Shown here: positions 42,457 to 56,142 of the stretch, piece after piece
Numbering within the stretch: position 1 is the first letter of the stretch
Layout: each line of letters begins with the position of its first letter
Origin: Angustibacter sp049994355
GTDB lineage: Bacteria; Actinomycetota; Actinomycetes; Actinomycetales; Angustibacteraceae
Direction: 5' to 3'
Assembly: GCF_049994355.1 (NCBI RefSeq)
Contig: NZ_CP188257.1
Coordinates: forward strand, 3,224,001 to 3,288,000
Length of the DNA stretch: 64,000 nt
Made by a program: the position numbers and the translations under genes
The notes under the pieces: model-generated
The model's database searches: none
What the model saw: only the letters and a program-made list of their open reading frames with translations
What the model was told of the DNA's origin: nothing

Positions 42457-44444
42457 GTGATCGGTCGCATCCCCATCCTGTCCGTGTCCCCGGTGGTCGA
42501 CGCCGGACGCTGGCCCGCCCGTGCTGTGGTGGGCGAGGCAGTGCCCATCCGCGCCACCGTCTTCCGCGAGGGGCACGACGCCGTCGCCGCCACGGCGGTC
42601 CTGGTGGACCCGACCGGCGCCGAGCGCGAGCGCCGCGCGATGACCCTGATCGCACCCGGGTTGGACCGCTGGGAAACCGACGTCGTCCCGGACGGCGAGG
42701 GCGACTGGACGTTCCGGGTGGAGGCCTGGTCCGACCCGTACGGCACCTGGGAGCACGACTCGGTGATCAAGGTGGCGGCCGACGTCGACACCGAGCTGAT
42801 GCTCACCGAGGGCGCGCTGCTGCTCGAGCGGGCCGCGGGCGCCAAGGGCCGGCCCAAGGCGCACGCCAAGGCGCTCCAGGACGCGGCGACCGGGCTGCGC
42901 GACGCCTCCCGGCCGGCCCAGGCCCGGCTCGCCGCCGGCACGTCCGCGGCGGTGCACGCCGCGCTCGCCGCGGACCCGGTGCGCGAGATGGTCACCGCCA
43001 GCGCGGACTACGTGCTTCGGGTGCAGCGTGAGCTGGCCCTGGCCGGGGCCTGGTACGAGTTCTTCCCCCGCTCCGAGGGCTCGCGGTTCGACAAGAAGAC
43101 CGGCACCTGGTCCACCGGCACGCTGCGCACCGCGGCCGAGCGGCTCCCCGCCATCGCCGCGATGGGTTTCGACGTCGCCTACGTCACGCCGGTGCACCCG
43201 ATCGGGACGACGAACCGCAAGGGCCGCAACAACACGCTGGACCCGCTGCCCACCGACCCGGGCTCGCCGTACGCGATCGGCTCGAAGGACGGCGGCCACG
43301 ACGCGATCGAGCCGACGCTGGGCACCTTCGAGGACTGGGACCACTTCGTCGAGCAGGCCCGCGCCGCCGGGCTGGAGGTGGCCCTCGACCTGGCCCTGCA
43401 GTGCAGCCCGGACCACCCCTGGGTGGGCGAGCACCCCGAGTGGTTCACCACCCGGGCCGACGGCACGATCGCCTACGCCGAGAACCCACCCAAGAAGTAC
43501 CAGGACATCTACCCGCTGAACTTCGACAACGACCCGGACGGCATCTACGCCGCGGTGCTGCGCGTCGTCCTGACCTGGGTCGAGCACGGCGTGACGTTGT
43601 TCCGGGTCGACAACCCGCACACCAAGCCGGTTCGGTTCTGGGAGTGGCTGATCGCCGAGGTCAACGCCGACCACCCGGAGGTGATCTTCCTTGCCGAGGC
43701 GTTCACCAAGCCGGCCATGATGCACACGCTGGCCAAGGTGGGCTTCCACCAGTCGTACACCTACTTCACCTGGCGCAACACCAAGGACGAGCTCACCGAG
43801 TACCTGACCGAGCTGAGCGGCGAGACGGCGGACTACATGCGGCCGAGCTTCTGGCCGACCACGCACGACATCCTCACCCCGTACATGCAGTACGGCGGGC
43901 GGGCCGCCTTCAAGCTGCGGGCGGCGCTGGCCGCGACCATGGTGCCCACGTACGGCATCTACGCCGGTTACGAGCTGGTGGAGAACGTCGCACGGCCGGG
44001 CGTCGAGGAGCAGATCGACAACGAGAAGTACGAGTTCAAGCACCGGGACTGGGCGGCGGCGCAGCAGGCCGGCACCAGCCTGGCGCCGTGGCTGACCCGG
44101 CTCAACGACATCCGCCGCGCCCATCCCGCCCTGCGCCGGCTGCGCAACATCGACTTCCACCTGACCGGTGACGACAACGTGATCTGCTACTCCCGCAGGC
44201 TGACCGCGGCGCAGTCCCCCACCGGCCGCGAGGACCTGGTCATCGTGGTCGCCAACCTCGACCCGCACGGGATCCGGGAGACGATGGTTCACCTGGACAT
44301 GCCGCTGCTGGGCATGGGCTGGCACGACGGGTTCGCCGCCCACGACCTGGTCACCGAACGCACCTGGCACTGGGGTGAGAACGTGTACGTACGCCTCGAC
44401 CCGCACGAAGAACCCGTGCACGTCGTCCACGTGAGGGGGCTGTA

Positions 44445-44445
<1 letters not shown>
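42457..44445 (+). CDS. glgE: Alpha-1,4-glucan:maltose-1-phosphate maltosyltransferase GlgE
   Basis: 662 residues from a GTG at 42457; a longer frame upstream runs through the promoter region and is not used. GlgE (GH13_3) moves maltosyl units from maltose-1-phosphate onto linear glucan. Features: the N-terminal domain IPILSVSPVVDAGRWPARAVVGEAVPIRATVFREG, a helical insert at about residues 110-180, GAWYEFFPRSEGS, VHPIGTTNRKGRNNTLDPLPTDPGSPYAIGS, the nucleophile Asp385 in TLFRVDNPHTKPVRFWEW, and the acid Glu414 in VIFLAEAFTKPAMM. The C-terminal domain ends WHWGENVYVRLDPHEEPVHVVHV. It overlaps treS by one base. Confidence 0.96.
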
Positions 44446-46188
<1,743 letters not shown>

Positions 46189-46196
<8 letters not shown>

Positions 46197-49100
46197 ACCG
46201 AGCGCGGCGGCCACCGCCACCATGAACCCGCCCTTCGCACAGCTGCTGCCGCCCTGGGTCTCCACCCAACGCTGGTACGCGGGCAAGGGGCGCACCCCCC
46301 AGCTGCGACGGATCGGCGGGCTGCGCTGGCAGGACCCGGCCGGGCAGGTAGGGATCGAGACCTGGCTGCTGGCCGACACCGTCGGCGACCGGACCGTCGT
46401 CTACCAGGTGCCGCTGACCTACCGCGACGAACCGGTGCCCGGGCTCGAGCACGCGCTGGTCGGAGTCAGCGAGCACAGCACCCTGGGCACCCGGTACGTC
46501 TACGACGGCCCCCACGACCCGGCCTTCGTTCAGGCGGCGCTTGACCTCGTGCTGCGCGAGAGCACCGTCGTCTCGGACGGTCCGGCCGGCACCGGCGAGG
46601 GCACCGGGTACCGCCAGCCGGACGTCACCGCGCCGGCCGTCGGACACCTGGTCGACAGCCGTGTCCTGGGCGCCGAGCAGTCGAACACGAGCGTGGTGCT
46701 GCAGATGGCCGCGGCCGACGGCACGCTGGCCCGACCGTTGCTGCTCAAGCTGTTCCGGGTGCTGCACGCCGGCCCCAACCCGGACGTCGTCATCCAGTCC
46801 ACCCTGGCCGACGCCGGTTCCACCCTGGTCCCACGTCCGATCGGCCGGGTCGGCGGGCGGTGGACGACGGATGCCGGCCCGGTCGAAGGGCACCTCGCGT
46901 TCCTGCAGGAGTTCGTGCCCGGTGCCCAGGACGCCTGGCAGCAGGCCGTCGCGGCGGTCGCGGACGGCGTCGACTTCACGCTGGCCGCCCGCGAGCTCGG
47001 CGCGACCGTCGCGCGCGTGCACGCCACGCTGGCCTCGACGCTGCCCAGCCGGCCGCTGGACGACGTCGCGGCGGCCGCGCTGGCCGATGAGCTCCTCGTC
47101 CGGCTGGACTGGGCGGCGCGGCAGGCGCCCGAGCTGGCGAGCCGGACCACGGCCGCCCGCGACCTGCTGTCCGCCGCCGGCCACCCAGCGAACCACCCTG
47201 TGCTGCAACGGATCCACGGCGACCTGCATCTGGGTCAGGTGCTGGACGGCGGCGACCTGGGCTGGCTGGTCATCGACTTCGAGGGCGAGCCGCTGCGCCC
47301 ACTGGCCGAACGCAGCCGACCCGACCTGGCGCTGCGCGACGTCGCCGGGATGATGCGCTCCTTCGACTACGCGGCCGGACACCTCGTCGTCGGCCCGGAC
47401 GCCGGCGACCCGTCGGCCGCCGAGCGGGCGGCGAGCTGGGCGTCCGCGTGCCGGGACGCGTTCTGCGAGGGATACGCGGACGTGTCCGGCCACGATCCGC
47501 GCGAGTCCGGCGACCTGCTGCGCGCGCTCGAGCTGGACAAGGCGCTCTACGAGGTGGCCTACGAGGCCGGCAACCGGCCGGCCTGGCTACCGATCCCGCT
47601 CGCCGCAGTGGACCGACTGCTGGCGCAGACCTCCGAGGCCGAGGAGCACACGGTGTCTGACACCGCCCCACAGATCAGGCCGGTTCCGCACAGCGAGCTC
47701 GCCGAGCTCGTGCACGGCTCGCACGGCAACCCGCACGGCATCCTCGGGCTGCACCCCTACCGGGGCAGCCTGACCCTGCGCACCCTGCGACCGCACGCCC
47801 GCGAGGTGGTGGCGGTGCTGGCCGACGGGACCCGCTGGCCGCTGACCCACGAGTACGACGGCGTCTTCGTCGGCGTGCTGCCCGGCGAGGACGTCACCGA
47901 CTACCGGCTGGACGTCAGCTACGACGGTGGGGACGGCTCGCCGGTCACGTTCCCCACCGACGACCCGTACCGCTTCCTGCCGACCCTCGGCGAGGTCGAC
48001 CTGCACCTGATCGGTGAGGGCCGGCACGAGCAGCTGTGGACAGTGCTGGGGGCCCACCAGCGCACCTACCCCGGACTGATGGGCGACGTCACCGGAACCT
48101 CCTTCGCGGTCTGGGCGCCGCACGCCCGCGGCATCCGGCTGGTCGGCGACCTGAACCACTGGGACGGTGCCGGGTACCCGATGCGCTCGCTGGGCTCGAC
48201 CGGGGTGTGGGAGCTGTTCGTCCCCGCGGTCGGTCCCGGCACCCGGTACAAGTTCGAGATCACCGGCTCGGACGGCGTCCGGCGACTGAAGGCCGACCCG
48301 ATGGCGCAGGCCACGGAGGCGCCGCCGTCCACCGCGTCGGTGGTGACCCGCAGCGAGTACACCTGGGACGACCAGGCGTGGATGACCCGCCGGGCGCAGA
48401 CCAACCCGCACACCGGGCCGATGAGCACCTACGAGGTGCACCTCGGCTCCTGGCGACCGGGTCTGAGCTTCCGCGACCTGGCGCAACAGCTGACCGACTA
48501 CGTCGTGGAGACCGGGTTCACCCACGTCGAGCTGCTGCCCGTGATGGAGCACCCGTACGGGCCGTCCTGGGGGTACCAGGTCACCGGCTACTACGCGACG
48601 ACCGCGCGGTTCGGCAGCCCGGACGACTTCCGCCACCTGGTGGACACGCTGCACCAGGCGGGGATCGGGGTCATCCTGGACTGGGTGCCCGCGCACTTCC
48701 CCAAGGACGCGTTCGCGCTGGCCCGCTTCGACGGTGAGCCGCTCTACGAGCACCCGGACCCGCGGCGCGGCGACCAGCCCGACTGGGGTACGCACATCTT
48801 CGACTTCGGCCGGCCCCAGGTTCGCAACTTCCTGGTGGCCAACGCCGTCTACTGGTGCGAGGAGTTCCACGTCGACGGGCTGCGGGTCGACGCGGTCGCC
48901 TCGATGCTCTACCTGGACTACTCGCGCAAGGACGGCGAGTGGCTGCCGAACGAGTACGGCGGCCGGGAGAACCTGCAGGCCGTGCAGCTGCTGCAGGAGA
49001 CCAACGCGACGCTCTACAAGCGCGCGCCGGGCGTGGTGACGATCGCCGAGGAGTCCACGGCGTGGCCGGGCGTGACCCGGCCGACCCACCTGGGCGGCCT

Positions 49101-49869
49101 CGGTTTCGGGCTGAAGTGGAACATGGGCTGGATGCACGACTCGCTGGAGTACGTCCAGCACGAGGCGATCCACCGCCAGTGGCACCACCACCAGATGACG
49201 TTCTCCCTGATGTACGCGTGGAGCGAGAACTTCGTGCTGCCGATCAGCCACGACGAGGTCGTGCACGGCAAGGGGTCCCTGCTGCGCAAGATGCCGGGTG
49301 ACCGCTGGCAGCAGCTGGCGAACGTGCGCGCCTACCTGGCCACGATGTGGGCGCACCCGGGCAAGCAGCTGCTTTTCATGGGCTGCGAGTTTGCCCAGGA
49401 AGCCGAGTGGGCCGACGCGCACGGCCTGGACTGGTGGCTGCTCGACCAGCCCGCCCACCGCGGCGTGCACTCGCTGGTTCGCGACCTGAACGCGGTCTAT
49501 CGCGACGTGCCGGCGCTGTGGTCCCAGGATCTGTCCCCCGACGGCTTCCGCTGGATCGACGCCAACGACGCTGCCGGCAACGTGTTCTCTTTCCTGCGCT
49601 TCGGCGCATCGCCGGGCGACGACGTCCTGGCGTGCGTGGTGAACTACGCCGGGACGCCGCACCACGACTACCGGGTCGGGCTGCCCTTCGCCGGTCACTG
49701 GCGTGAGGTGCTGAACACCGACGCTGACCTCTACGGTGGGTCCGGCGTCGGCAACCTCGGCGGCGTCGACGCGGACGACCAGGGCTGGCACGGTCTGCCC
49801 GCTTCGGCACGGTTGAGCATCCCGCCGCTCGGCGCGGTCTGGCTGCTGGGGAGCCCTGCTCAACCCTGA
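46189..49869 (+). CDS. Maltokinase (Mak/Pep2)-GlgB 1,4-alpha-glucan branching enzyme fusion
   Basis: 1226 residues in one frame from GTG 46189, with GAGG six bases upstream. Residues 1-488 are maltokinase: LLPPWVSTQRWYAGKGR, then the kinase loop RIHGDLHLGQVL (Asp345) and VIDFEGEPLRPLAER (Asp363). It makes maltose-1-phosphate for GlgE. Residues 489-1226 are a complete actinobacterial GlgB of 738 residues: two N-terminal beta-sandwich modules, the barrel with Asp901 in DGLRVDAVASMLYLDYSR, Glu954 in TIAEESTAWPGVTRP and Asp1022 in PISHDEVVHGKGSL, and a C-terminal all-beta domain. There is no stop between the two parts. An internal GTG at 47653 with an ideal ribosome site could also yield free GlgB. 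Confidence 0.92.
47641..47655 (+). promoter_or_regulatory. Internal ribosome-binding site and GTG start for a free GlgB
   Basis: GAGGAG at 47641-47646 is followed after six bases by an in-frame GTG at 47653, the codon where GlgB similarity begins (MSDTAPQIRPVPHSEL). The spacing is ideal. It suggests that GlgB was once a separate gene and may still be translated on its own. A TGA in another frame lies at 47658-47660, where a frameshift could have removed the original maltokinase stop. Confidence 0.6.
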
Positions 49870-49927
49870 GTCCGCCGGTGCCGATGCATCAGGAGCCGGA
49901 CCGCGGCGTCTGCGGAGAGGAGCAGCC

Positions 49928-51541
49928 GTGGTGCACCCGTCTGTCCCCAGCTCCGCGGCGCAGGCCGTCAAGGCGCTGCACGAGCTCGTGCTGCAACCAG
50001 GTGCGCACTACCAGGATCTGCTGGCGGTGCCTGCCGAGTTCGCCATGCTCGCGATCGGCGCGGACACCGCCTCGCTGTCCCGCTGGGAGCGCGATCGAGG
50101 CATCATGCGCACGTTCGTCAACGTCGGGGCCGGCATCGACCCCGCCCGCCGCCAACCCACCGACGAGGCCTACGAGGTGGCCACCGACGCCGCGCTGAGC
50201 CGGGTGCTGACCGGCGGGCCCTCCTGCTACAGCACCGCCTCGCCGGACCTGCACGAGAGCGCCAGGGCGCTGCTCGCGGTCAGCCACAACGAGTCCGCGC
50301 TCAGCCTTCCGCTGCAGGTGGACGATCGGCTGTGGGGCGAGCTGTGGGTGGGCCGCCGGGACCAGGGCCTGACCCGCGAGCACCTCGAGCTGGCTACCGA
50401 GGTGGCCCGCGAGGTGTCCACCATGGTGTCCATCGTCGAGCGGCTTCAGCGGATGGCCCGGATGGCCTTCGAGGACGCGCTGACCGGGGTCGGCAACCGC
50501 CGCGTGCTGGAAGAGGCCCTGGACGAGCTGCTCGCGCCGGACGGACCCGGCACCACCGTGGTGATGTGCGACATCGACGGGCTCAAGGAGCTGAACGACA
50601 CCCTCGGGCACGCCGCCGGCGACCGGGCCATCGTCGCCACCGCCGACGCCTTCGCAGCCGGCGCCGCGCAGGTGCCCGGCTCGGTCACCGTCCGTCTGGG
50701 CGGCGACGAGTTCGTGGTGCTGCTGGCCGGCGAGCAGCGGGCCACCGCGATCAGCCTGGTCGAAGCCGCGGCGCACCGGCTCGGCATGCACGAGCCACCT
50801 GTCGAGATCAGCTGCGGCATCGCCGTGGCTTCGGGCGGGATGGCTCGCCGGACCGCTCTGGAGGCCGCGGACGGGGCCCAGTACGCGGCTAAGTCCCGAG
50901 GGGCGCTGCTGGTGGTCGCCGCGGACCTCGCCGACCTGGCGGACCAGCCGTCCGAGCGCCGCCGCGGCCGGCGCCGCCAGTATGACCGCCGCCAGCCTGC
51001 GCAGGACCTGGTCACCGGGGTGACCACCGTGGTCGGCGAGCTGGCCGAGGTGCTCAGCGATGCACCGGAGTCCGTCGGCGGCCGGCTGCGCTGGCTGGGC
51101 GAGCGGATGATCGCGCCGCTGGACCTGCAGGAGTGGTCGCTGAGCCGGGTGAACCTGGCGGGCGACCGGCTGCTGACCACGGACTCGATGGGCCTGCGCC
51201 GGCTGCCGATGCGGTCCGCCCAGCCCCACGACCTGCAGGTGGACGCGCAGTTCCGGCTGGACGAGTATCCGGACACCGCTCGCGCGATGGAGCTCGACGC
51301 CTGGTTCACGATCAGCGCGGACGACGACCTGGCCGACCGCAACGAGCGCGCCGTGCTGCAGTCCATGGGAATGCGGCACGTGGTGGCGCTGGGCTGCCGG
51401 GACGGCGACGCCGGCTGGCTGCTCGAGCTGTACTCGCAGGCGCCCGACCTGGACGTGCTCACCGTCGCCAGCCTGCTGGCCGTCGGGGCCAGCGCACTGC
51501 TGAACCGTCCGTTCCTACCGCTGGCCGACCTCGCGCCCTGA
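49928..51541 (+). CDS. GAF-GGDEF-GAF diguanylate cyclase in the glucan operon
   Basis: 537 residues from GTG 49928 (or GTG 49931), with GGAGAGGAG upstream. Residues 10-165 form a GAF sensor domain, 170-330 a GGDEF domain with FEDALTGVGNRRVLEEAL, VVMCDIDGLKELNDTLGHAAGD and an intact GGDEF motif in VRLGGDEFVVLL, and about 350-530 a second GAF-like domain. There is no RxxD inhibition site five residues before the motif, so product inhibition by that route is not expected. No membrane span: a cytoplasmic c-di-GMP synthase that probably senses a small ligand. It follows mak-glgB by 58 bases and precedes pgm by 27 bases on the same strand. Confidence 0.9.
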   Translation: MVHPSVPSSAAQAVKALHELVLQPGAHYQDLLAVPAEFAMLAIGADTASLSRWERDRGIMRTFVNVGAGIDPARRQPTDEAYEVATDAALSRVLTGGPSCYSTASPDLHESARALLAVSHNESALSLPLQVDDRLWGELWVGRRDQGLTREHLELATEVAREVSTMVSIVERLQRMARMAFEDALTGVGNRRVLEEALDELLAPDGPGTTVVMCDIDGLKELNDTLGHAAGDRAIVATADAFAAGAAQVPGSVTVRLGGDEFVVLLAGEQRATAISLVEAAAHRLGMHEPPVEISCGIAVASGGMARRTALEAADGAQYAAKSRGALLVVAADLADLADQPSERRRGRRRQYDRRQPAQDLVTGVTTVVGELAEVLSDAPESVGGRLRWLGERMIAPLDLQEWSLSRVNLAGDRLLTTDSMGLRRLPMRSAQPHDLQVDAQFRLDEYPDTARAMELDAWFTISADDDLADRNERAVLQSMGMRHVVALGCRDGDAGWLLELYSQAPDLDVLTVASLLAVGASALLNRPFLPLADLAP

Positions 51542-51568
51542 GGCCCGGCTGCTGCCAGGATGGGGCCC

Positions 51569-53215
<1,647 letters not shown>

Positions 53216-53218
53216 CTG

Positions 53219-54202
53219 TCAGTAGAGCGCGGCGGACAGCGCACGGCGGGCGGTGACCACCCGTGGGTCGGCCGGCCCGACGACCTCGAACAGCTCCACC
53301 AGGTGCTCGCGCACCGCGTTGCGCTCGTCGCCGCTGGTGACCCGCACGGTGTCGACCAGGCGGGCGAACGCGTCCTCGACGTGCCCACCGAGCAGGTCGA
53401 GGTCGGCCACCAGGATCTGGGCCTGCGGGTCCTGGGGTGCGGACGCCGCTGCCGCACGGGCGGTCTGCGGGTCCACGCCGTCGGTCCGGCGCAGCAGGTT
53501 GACCTGGGACAGTCCGGCCTTCGCCTCGTCGTCGGCCGGCGACTGCGCGATGGCCTTCTCGTAGGCGGCGGCCGCAGCGTCCAGGTCACCGCGCTCGATC
53601 GCGTCGTACGCCTCGGCGTGCAGCGGCGGCAGCGGCGGCTCGTCCGGCGCCGGAGCGATGGGGCCGTCTTGCGCGTCGTCGTCCGGGGAGGCCTCGCCGG
53701 GAGCACCGGTACCGCCGGGCAGCGTGCCGGTCACCCCGTTCGCCTCGGCCACCCGAAGCAGCTCGTCCAGGTACGCGCGCACCTGCTCGTCGGGCAGCGA
53801 TCCCTGGAACAGCGGCACCGGCTGCCCCTTGACCACCGCGACCACGCTCGGCACGGCCTGCGCCTGGAAGACCTGGGCCAGCCGGGGGTTGGTCTCGATG
53901 TCGACGCGCGCGAGCAGGAAGCGCCCGCCGTACTCGCCGGCCAGCCGCTCGAGCACCGCACTGAGCTGGGTGCTCTGCTCGGAGTAGGAGGCGCGCAGAT
54001 CGACCACGACCGGAACGGTCAGCGACAGCTCGACGACGCTCTGGAACGACTCCTCGTCGGCCTCGACGACGAAGCCGGACGTCGGCCGGGACTCGCCGTT
54101 CGCCGCCTGCTCACGACGCTTGGCCTGGGCGGCGACGGCAGCGAGGTCGACGGCCCCGCGCAGGGAGATGGACGAGGCGGACGGGCCGGGAGGCTGGCTC
54201 AT
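53219..54202 (-). CDS. Thioredoxin-fold TPR protein, CnoX/YbbN-like, without active-site cysteines
   Basis: 327 residues from ATG 54202. The thioredoxin fold (residues 45-150) reads VVDLRASYSEQSTQLSAVLERLAGEYGGRFLLARVDIETNPRLAQVFQAQAVPSVVAVVKGQPVPLFQG; the usual WCxxC is replaced by a Ser-Tyr-Ser-Glu-Gln sequence, so it cannot do disulfide exchange. An acidic Pro/Gly linker precedes a TPR/helical repeat region (EAYDAIERGDLDAAAAAYEKAIAQSPADDEAKAGL and more). CnoX-like proteins act as chaperones or holdases. It converges with pgm, with three bases between the two stop codons, and does not belong to the glucan operon. Confidence 0.88.
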   Translation of the reverse strand: MSQPPGPSASSISLRGAVDLAAVAAQAKRREQAANGESRPTSGFVVEADEESFQSVVELSLTVPVVVDLRASYSEQSTQLSAVLERLAGEYGGRFLLARVDIETNPRLAQVFQAQAVPSVVAVVKGQPVPLFQGSLPDEQVRAYLDELLRVAEANGVTGTLPGGTGAPGEASPDDDAQDGPIAPAPDEPPLPPLHAEAYDAIERGDLDAAAAAYEKAIAQSPADDEAKAGLSQVNLLRRTDGVDPQTARAAAASAPQDPQAQILVADLDLLGGHVEDAFARLVDTVRVTSGDERNAVREHLVELFEVVGPADPRVVTARRALSAALY

Positions 54203-54234
54203 GGTGTCCGATTCTGTCAGACGGCAACCGGGGC

Positions 54235-55254
54235 TCAGGACCCGGTGACGGCCACCGGGTCCTCGGTGAACCCGAGCAGCTGGACCGGACCCTTGCCCTG
54301 CGGGGGAACTGCGAACACCACCATCTGCACGGTGCGCACGGTGGCGACCTTGGTGATCTTCTTCATGCCGCCACCGAGCGCCCGGTAGGCCGGCGGCGGG
54401 TTGATCACGCCGGCGCCCTTGCGCACCGTGAACCGGTCGAGGCGGTCGATGGCGGCGACGACCACGGCGCCGCCGTCCGCCGTCCGGAAGACCCGCATGC
54501 CGTTCTTCTGCGGCGCGTGGGTCTGGGTGAACACCGCGACGGCCTTGACGCTCTTGGCCTGGGCCGCGGCCTTGGCTCGGACGTCGGTGACCACCTTGTT
54601 GGCCGCGAACTTGGTCTTCTGCGGCCTGCCGGTCTGCAGCAGGGCCGCGAAGTCCTTCACGGCGGCGGTCGGTGTGGCGGCGAGGCCCGCGACGTCCGCC
54701 GGCAGCATCGAGGCGCCGCGGGTGTTCGGGGCGGTGGCCGGCAGCCCGACCCCCGGCAGCAGGTCGACCCGCGACGAGACCCGGAACGGCGACCGGACGT
54801 CGGGGCTGTCCAGGACGGCGATCTGCTGGGTCGACGCGCCGTCCGGCGTCCAGACCGCGATCACGGTGCGCGGGAAGGTTCGCCCAGCAGTCACCACGAT
54901 GCGGGTGGGCTCGATGGTCGGCTGCAGCGCGCCGCCCGAGGTGTTCTTGGACGGGTCGAGCACCTTCTCGACCACGTAGCGCGGCGGCGCGGTCTGCAGA
55001 GCGAGGCCGGTGAACGCGGTCTGCGCGGCGTCCTGGGTGCGCAGGGCGTCCGCCCGCTGAGCCTGGCCGAGAGCGCGCTGGGAGACCCGGGTGGCCTGCT
55101 CGGTGGTGATCGCCGGCCGGCTGCTCAGCACGGCGGTGTTCGCCTGCAGGCCGAGCACCGACTGGGCCGCCGGCGCGCAGCCGGTCAGCAAGCCGGCCGC
55201 GGCGACGGCCGCGACGGACACCGTGACGGCCCGGTGCGTGGATCGACGGGTCAT
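54235..55254 (-). CDS. Secreted lipoprotein of unknown function
   Basis: 339 residues from ATG 55254. A clear lipoprotein signal is present: MTRRSTHRAVTVSVAAVAAAGLLTGCAPAAQ, with the lipid-modified cysteine in LLTGC. The mature part is Ala/Thr/Val-rich, with no cysteine after the lipobox, and shows two strand-rich halves: TRIVVTAGRTFPRTVIAVWTPDGASTQQIAVLDSPDVRSPFRVSSRVDLLPG and MRVFRTADGGAVVVAAIDRLDRFTVRKG. I do not recognise a family. It overlaps the membrane-protein gene upstream by four bases and is likely to work with it. Confidence 0.7.
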   Translation of the reverse strand: MTRRSTHRAVTVSVAAVAAAGLLTGCAPAAQSVLGLQANTAVLSSRPAITTEQATRVSQRALGQAQRADALRTQDAAQTAFTGLALQTAPPRYVVEKVLDPSKNTSGGALQPTIEPTRIVVTAGRTFPRTVIAVWTPDGASTQQIAVLDSPDVRSPFRVSSRVDLLPGVGLPATAPNTRGASMLPADVAGLAATPTAAVKDFAALLQTGRPQKTKFAANKVVTDVRAKAAAQAKSVKAVAVFTQTHAPQKNGMRVFRTADGGAVVVAAIDRLDRFTVRKGAGVINPPPAYRALGGGMKKITKVATVRTVQMVVFAVPPQGKGPVQLLGFTEDPVAVTGS

Positions 55255-55994
55255 CGGCGTCTTCCGTTCGCTGGGGTCGCCCTGCGGCGCCCGACGTGCT
55301 GCGGCTTGCCGCTCGAGCGGCTGGTGGTGCTGGCCGCGGCTGCCGCCTTGGGCTTGGGGTGCCGGGTCGCCGGGAGCGGGAACCGGCGAGGGGGACGGCT
55401 CGGTGCGCGCATCCGCATCGCCAGCACGATCGCCCCCAGCCCGGCCAGCAGCAGCAGCGTCGGCACCCAGTACCAGAGCACCCGGCTCCAGCCGAGGCGA
55501 AGGGTCAGCGCGGGCAACGGCTTGCCGTCGGCCCGGGTGATCACCACCGTCTCGGCCCCCGGCCGAGCCTGGTAGCTGAGCGCTGCCGAGCCCGCGGCCG
55601 CGGCGCTGGACTGCCAGATGTCGACGGAGCCGGGGGCAGGCAGCAGGTCGTTGCCGTTCAGGTGGCTGGTGGCCAGCCCGCGCGCGCCGTCCATGCCGGT
55701 GACCAGGAACCGGTCGGTGCTCTCCAGCAGCGAGCGGGTGTCGTCCGGGCGGGCGCGGCCGATGAAGAGCTGGACGTTGTCGTCCGCCGGGTCGGCGACG
55801 TCGGCCCGCACCGAGATGCGCGGGCCCATCACGGCCGCCAGGGCGGGGTCGACGACCACGGCGCTGCGACCGGCGGGAACGGAGACCGCGCTGCGCCAGG
55901 TGCCCTTGGAGCCGAGCAGGACGACCCCCATCACCGCGAGGATGACCAGCACGAGCCCGACGAGGGTCAGGGCCCCCGTGATGGCTCGCTTCAT
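55251..55994 (-). CDS. Membrane protein with two spans, partner of the lipoprotein
   Basis: 247 residues. A first span near the N-terminus (ALTLVGLVLVILAVMGVVLLG) and a second near residue 170-190 (VLWYWVPTLLLLAGLGAIVLAMRM) enclose an extracytoplasmic domain of about 140 residues with SRADVADPADDNVQLFIGRARPDDTRSLLESTDRFLVTG and similar strands. The C-terminal cytoplasmic tail is very basic and Pro/Arg/Lys-rich. No family recognised. The next gene starts within its stop codon (ATGA), so it is translationally coupled to the lipoprotein and may anchor or export it. Confidence 0.7.
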   Translation of the reverse strand: MKRAITGALTLVGLVLVILAVMGVVLLGSKGTWRSAVSVPAGRSAVVVDPALAAVMGPRISVRADVADPADDNVQLFIGRARPDDTRSLLESTDRFLVTGMDGARGLATSHLNGNDLLPAPGSVDIWQSSAAAAGSAALSYQARPGAETVVITRADGKPLPALTLRLGWSRVLWYWVPTLLLLAGLGAIVLAMRMRAPSRPPRRFPLPATRHPKPKAAAAASTTSRSSGKPQHVGRRRATPANGRRR

Positions 55995-56142
55995 CGACTC
56001 AGTGCTCCTCGTGCTCGGATCAGGGCGCTTCTTACCGGTTGGCTGGCAGCCCGGGCAAGTCCCCTAGGGTAGCCCGGCCGCAGGGCTGCTTCGAATCGGA
56101 ACGGGCGTCCTCACCGAACCTCCAGATGCCCTCACCGAACAT

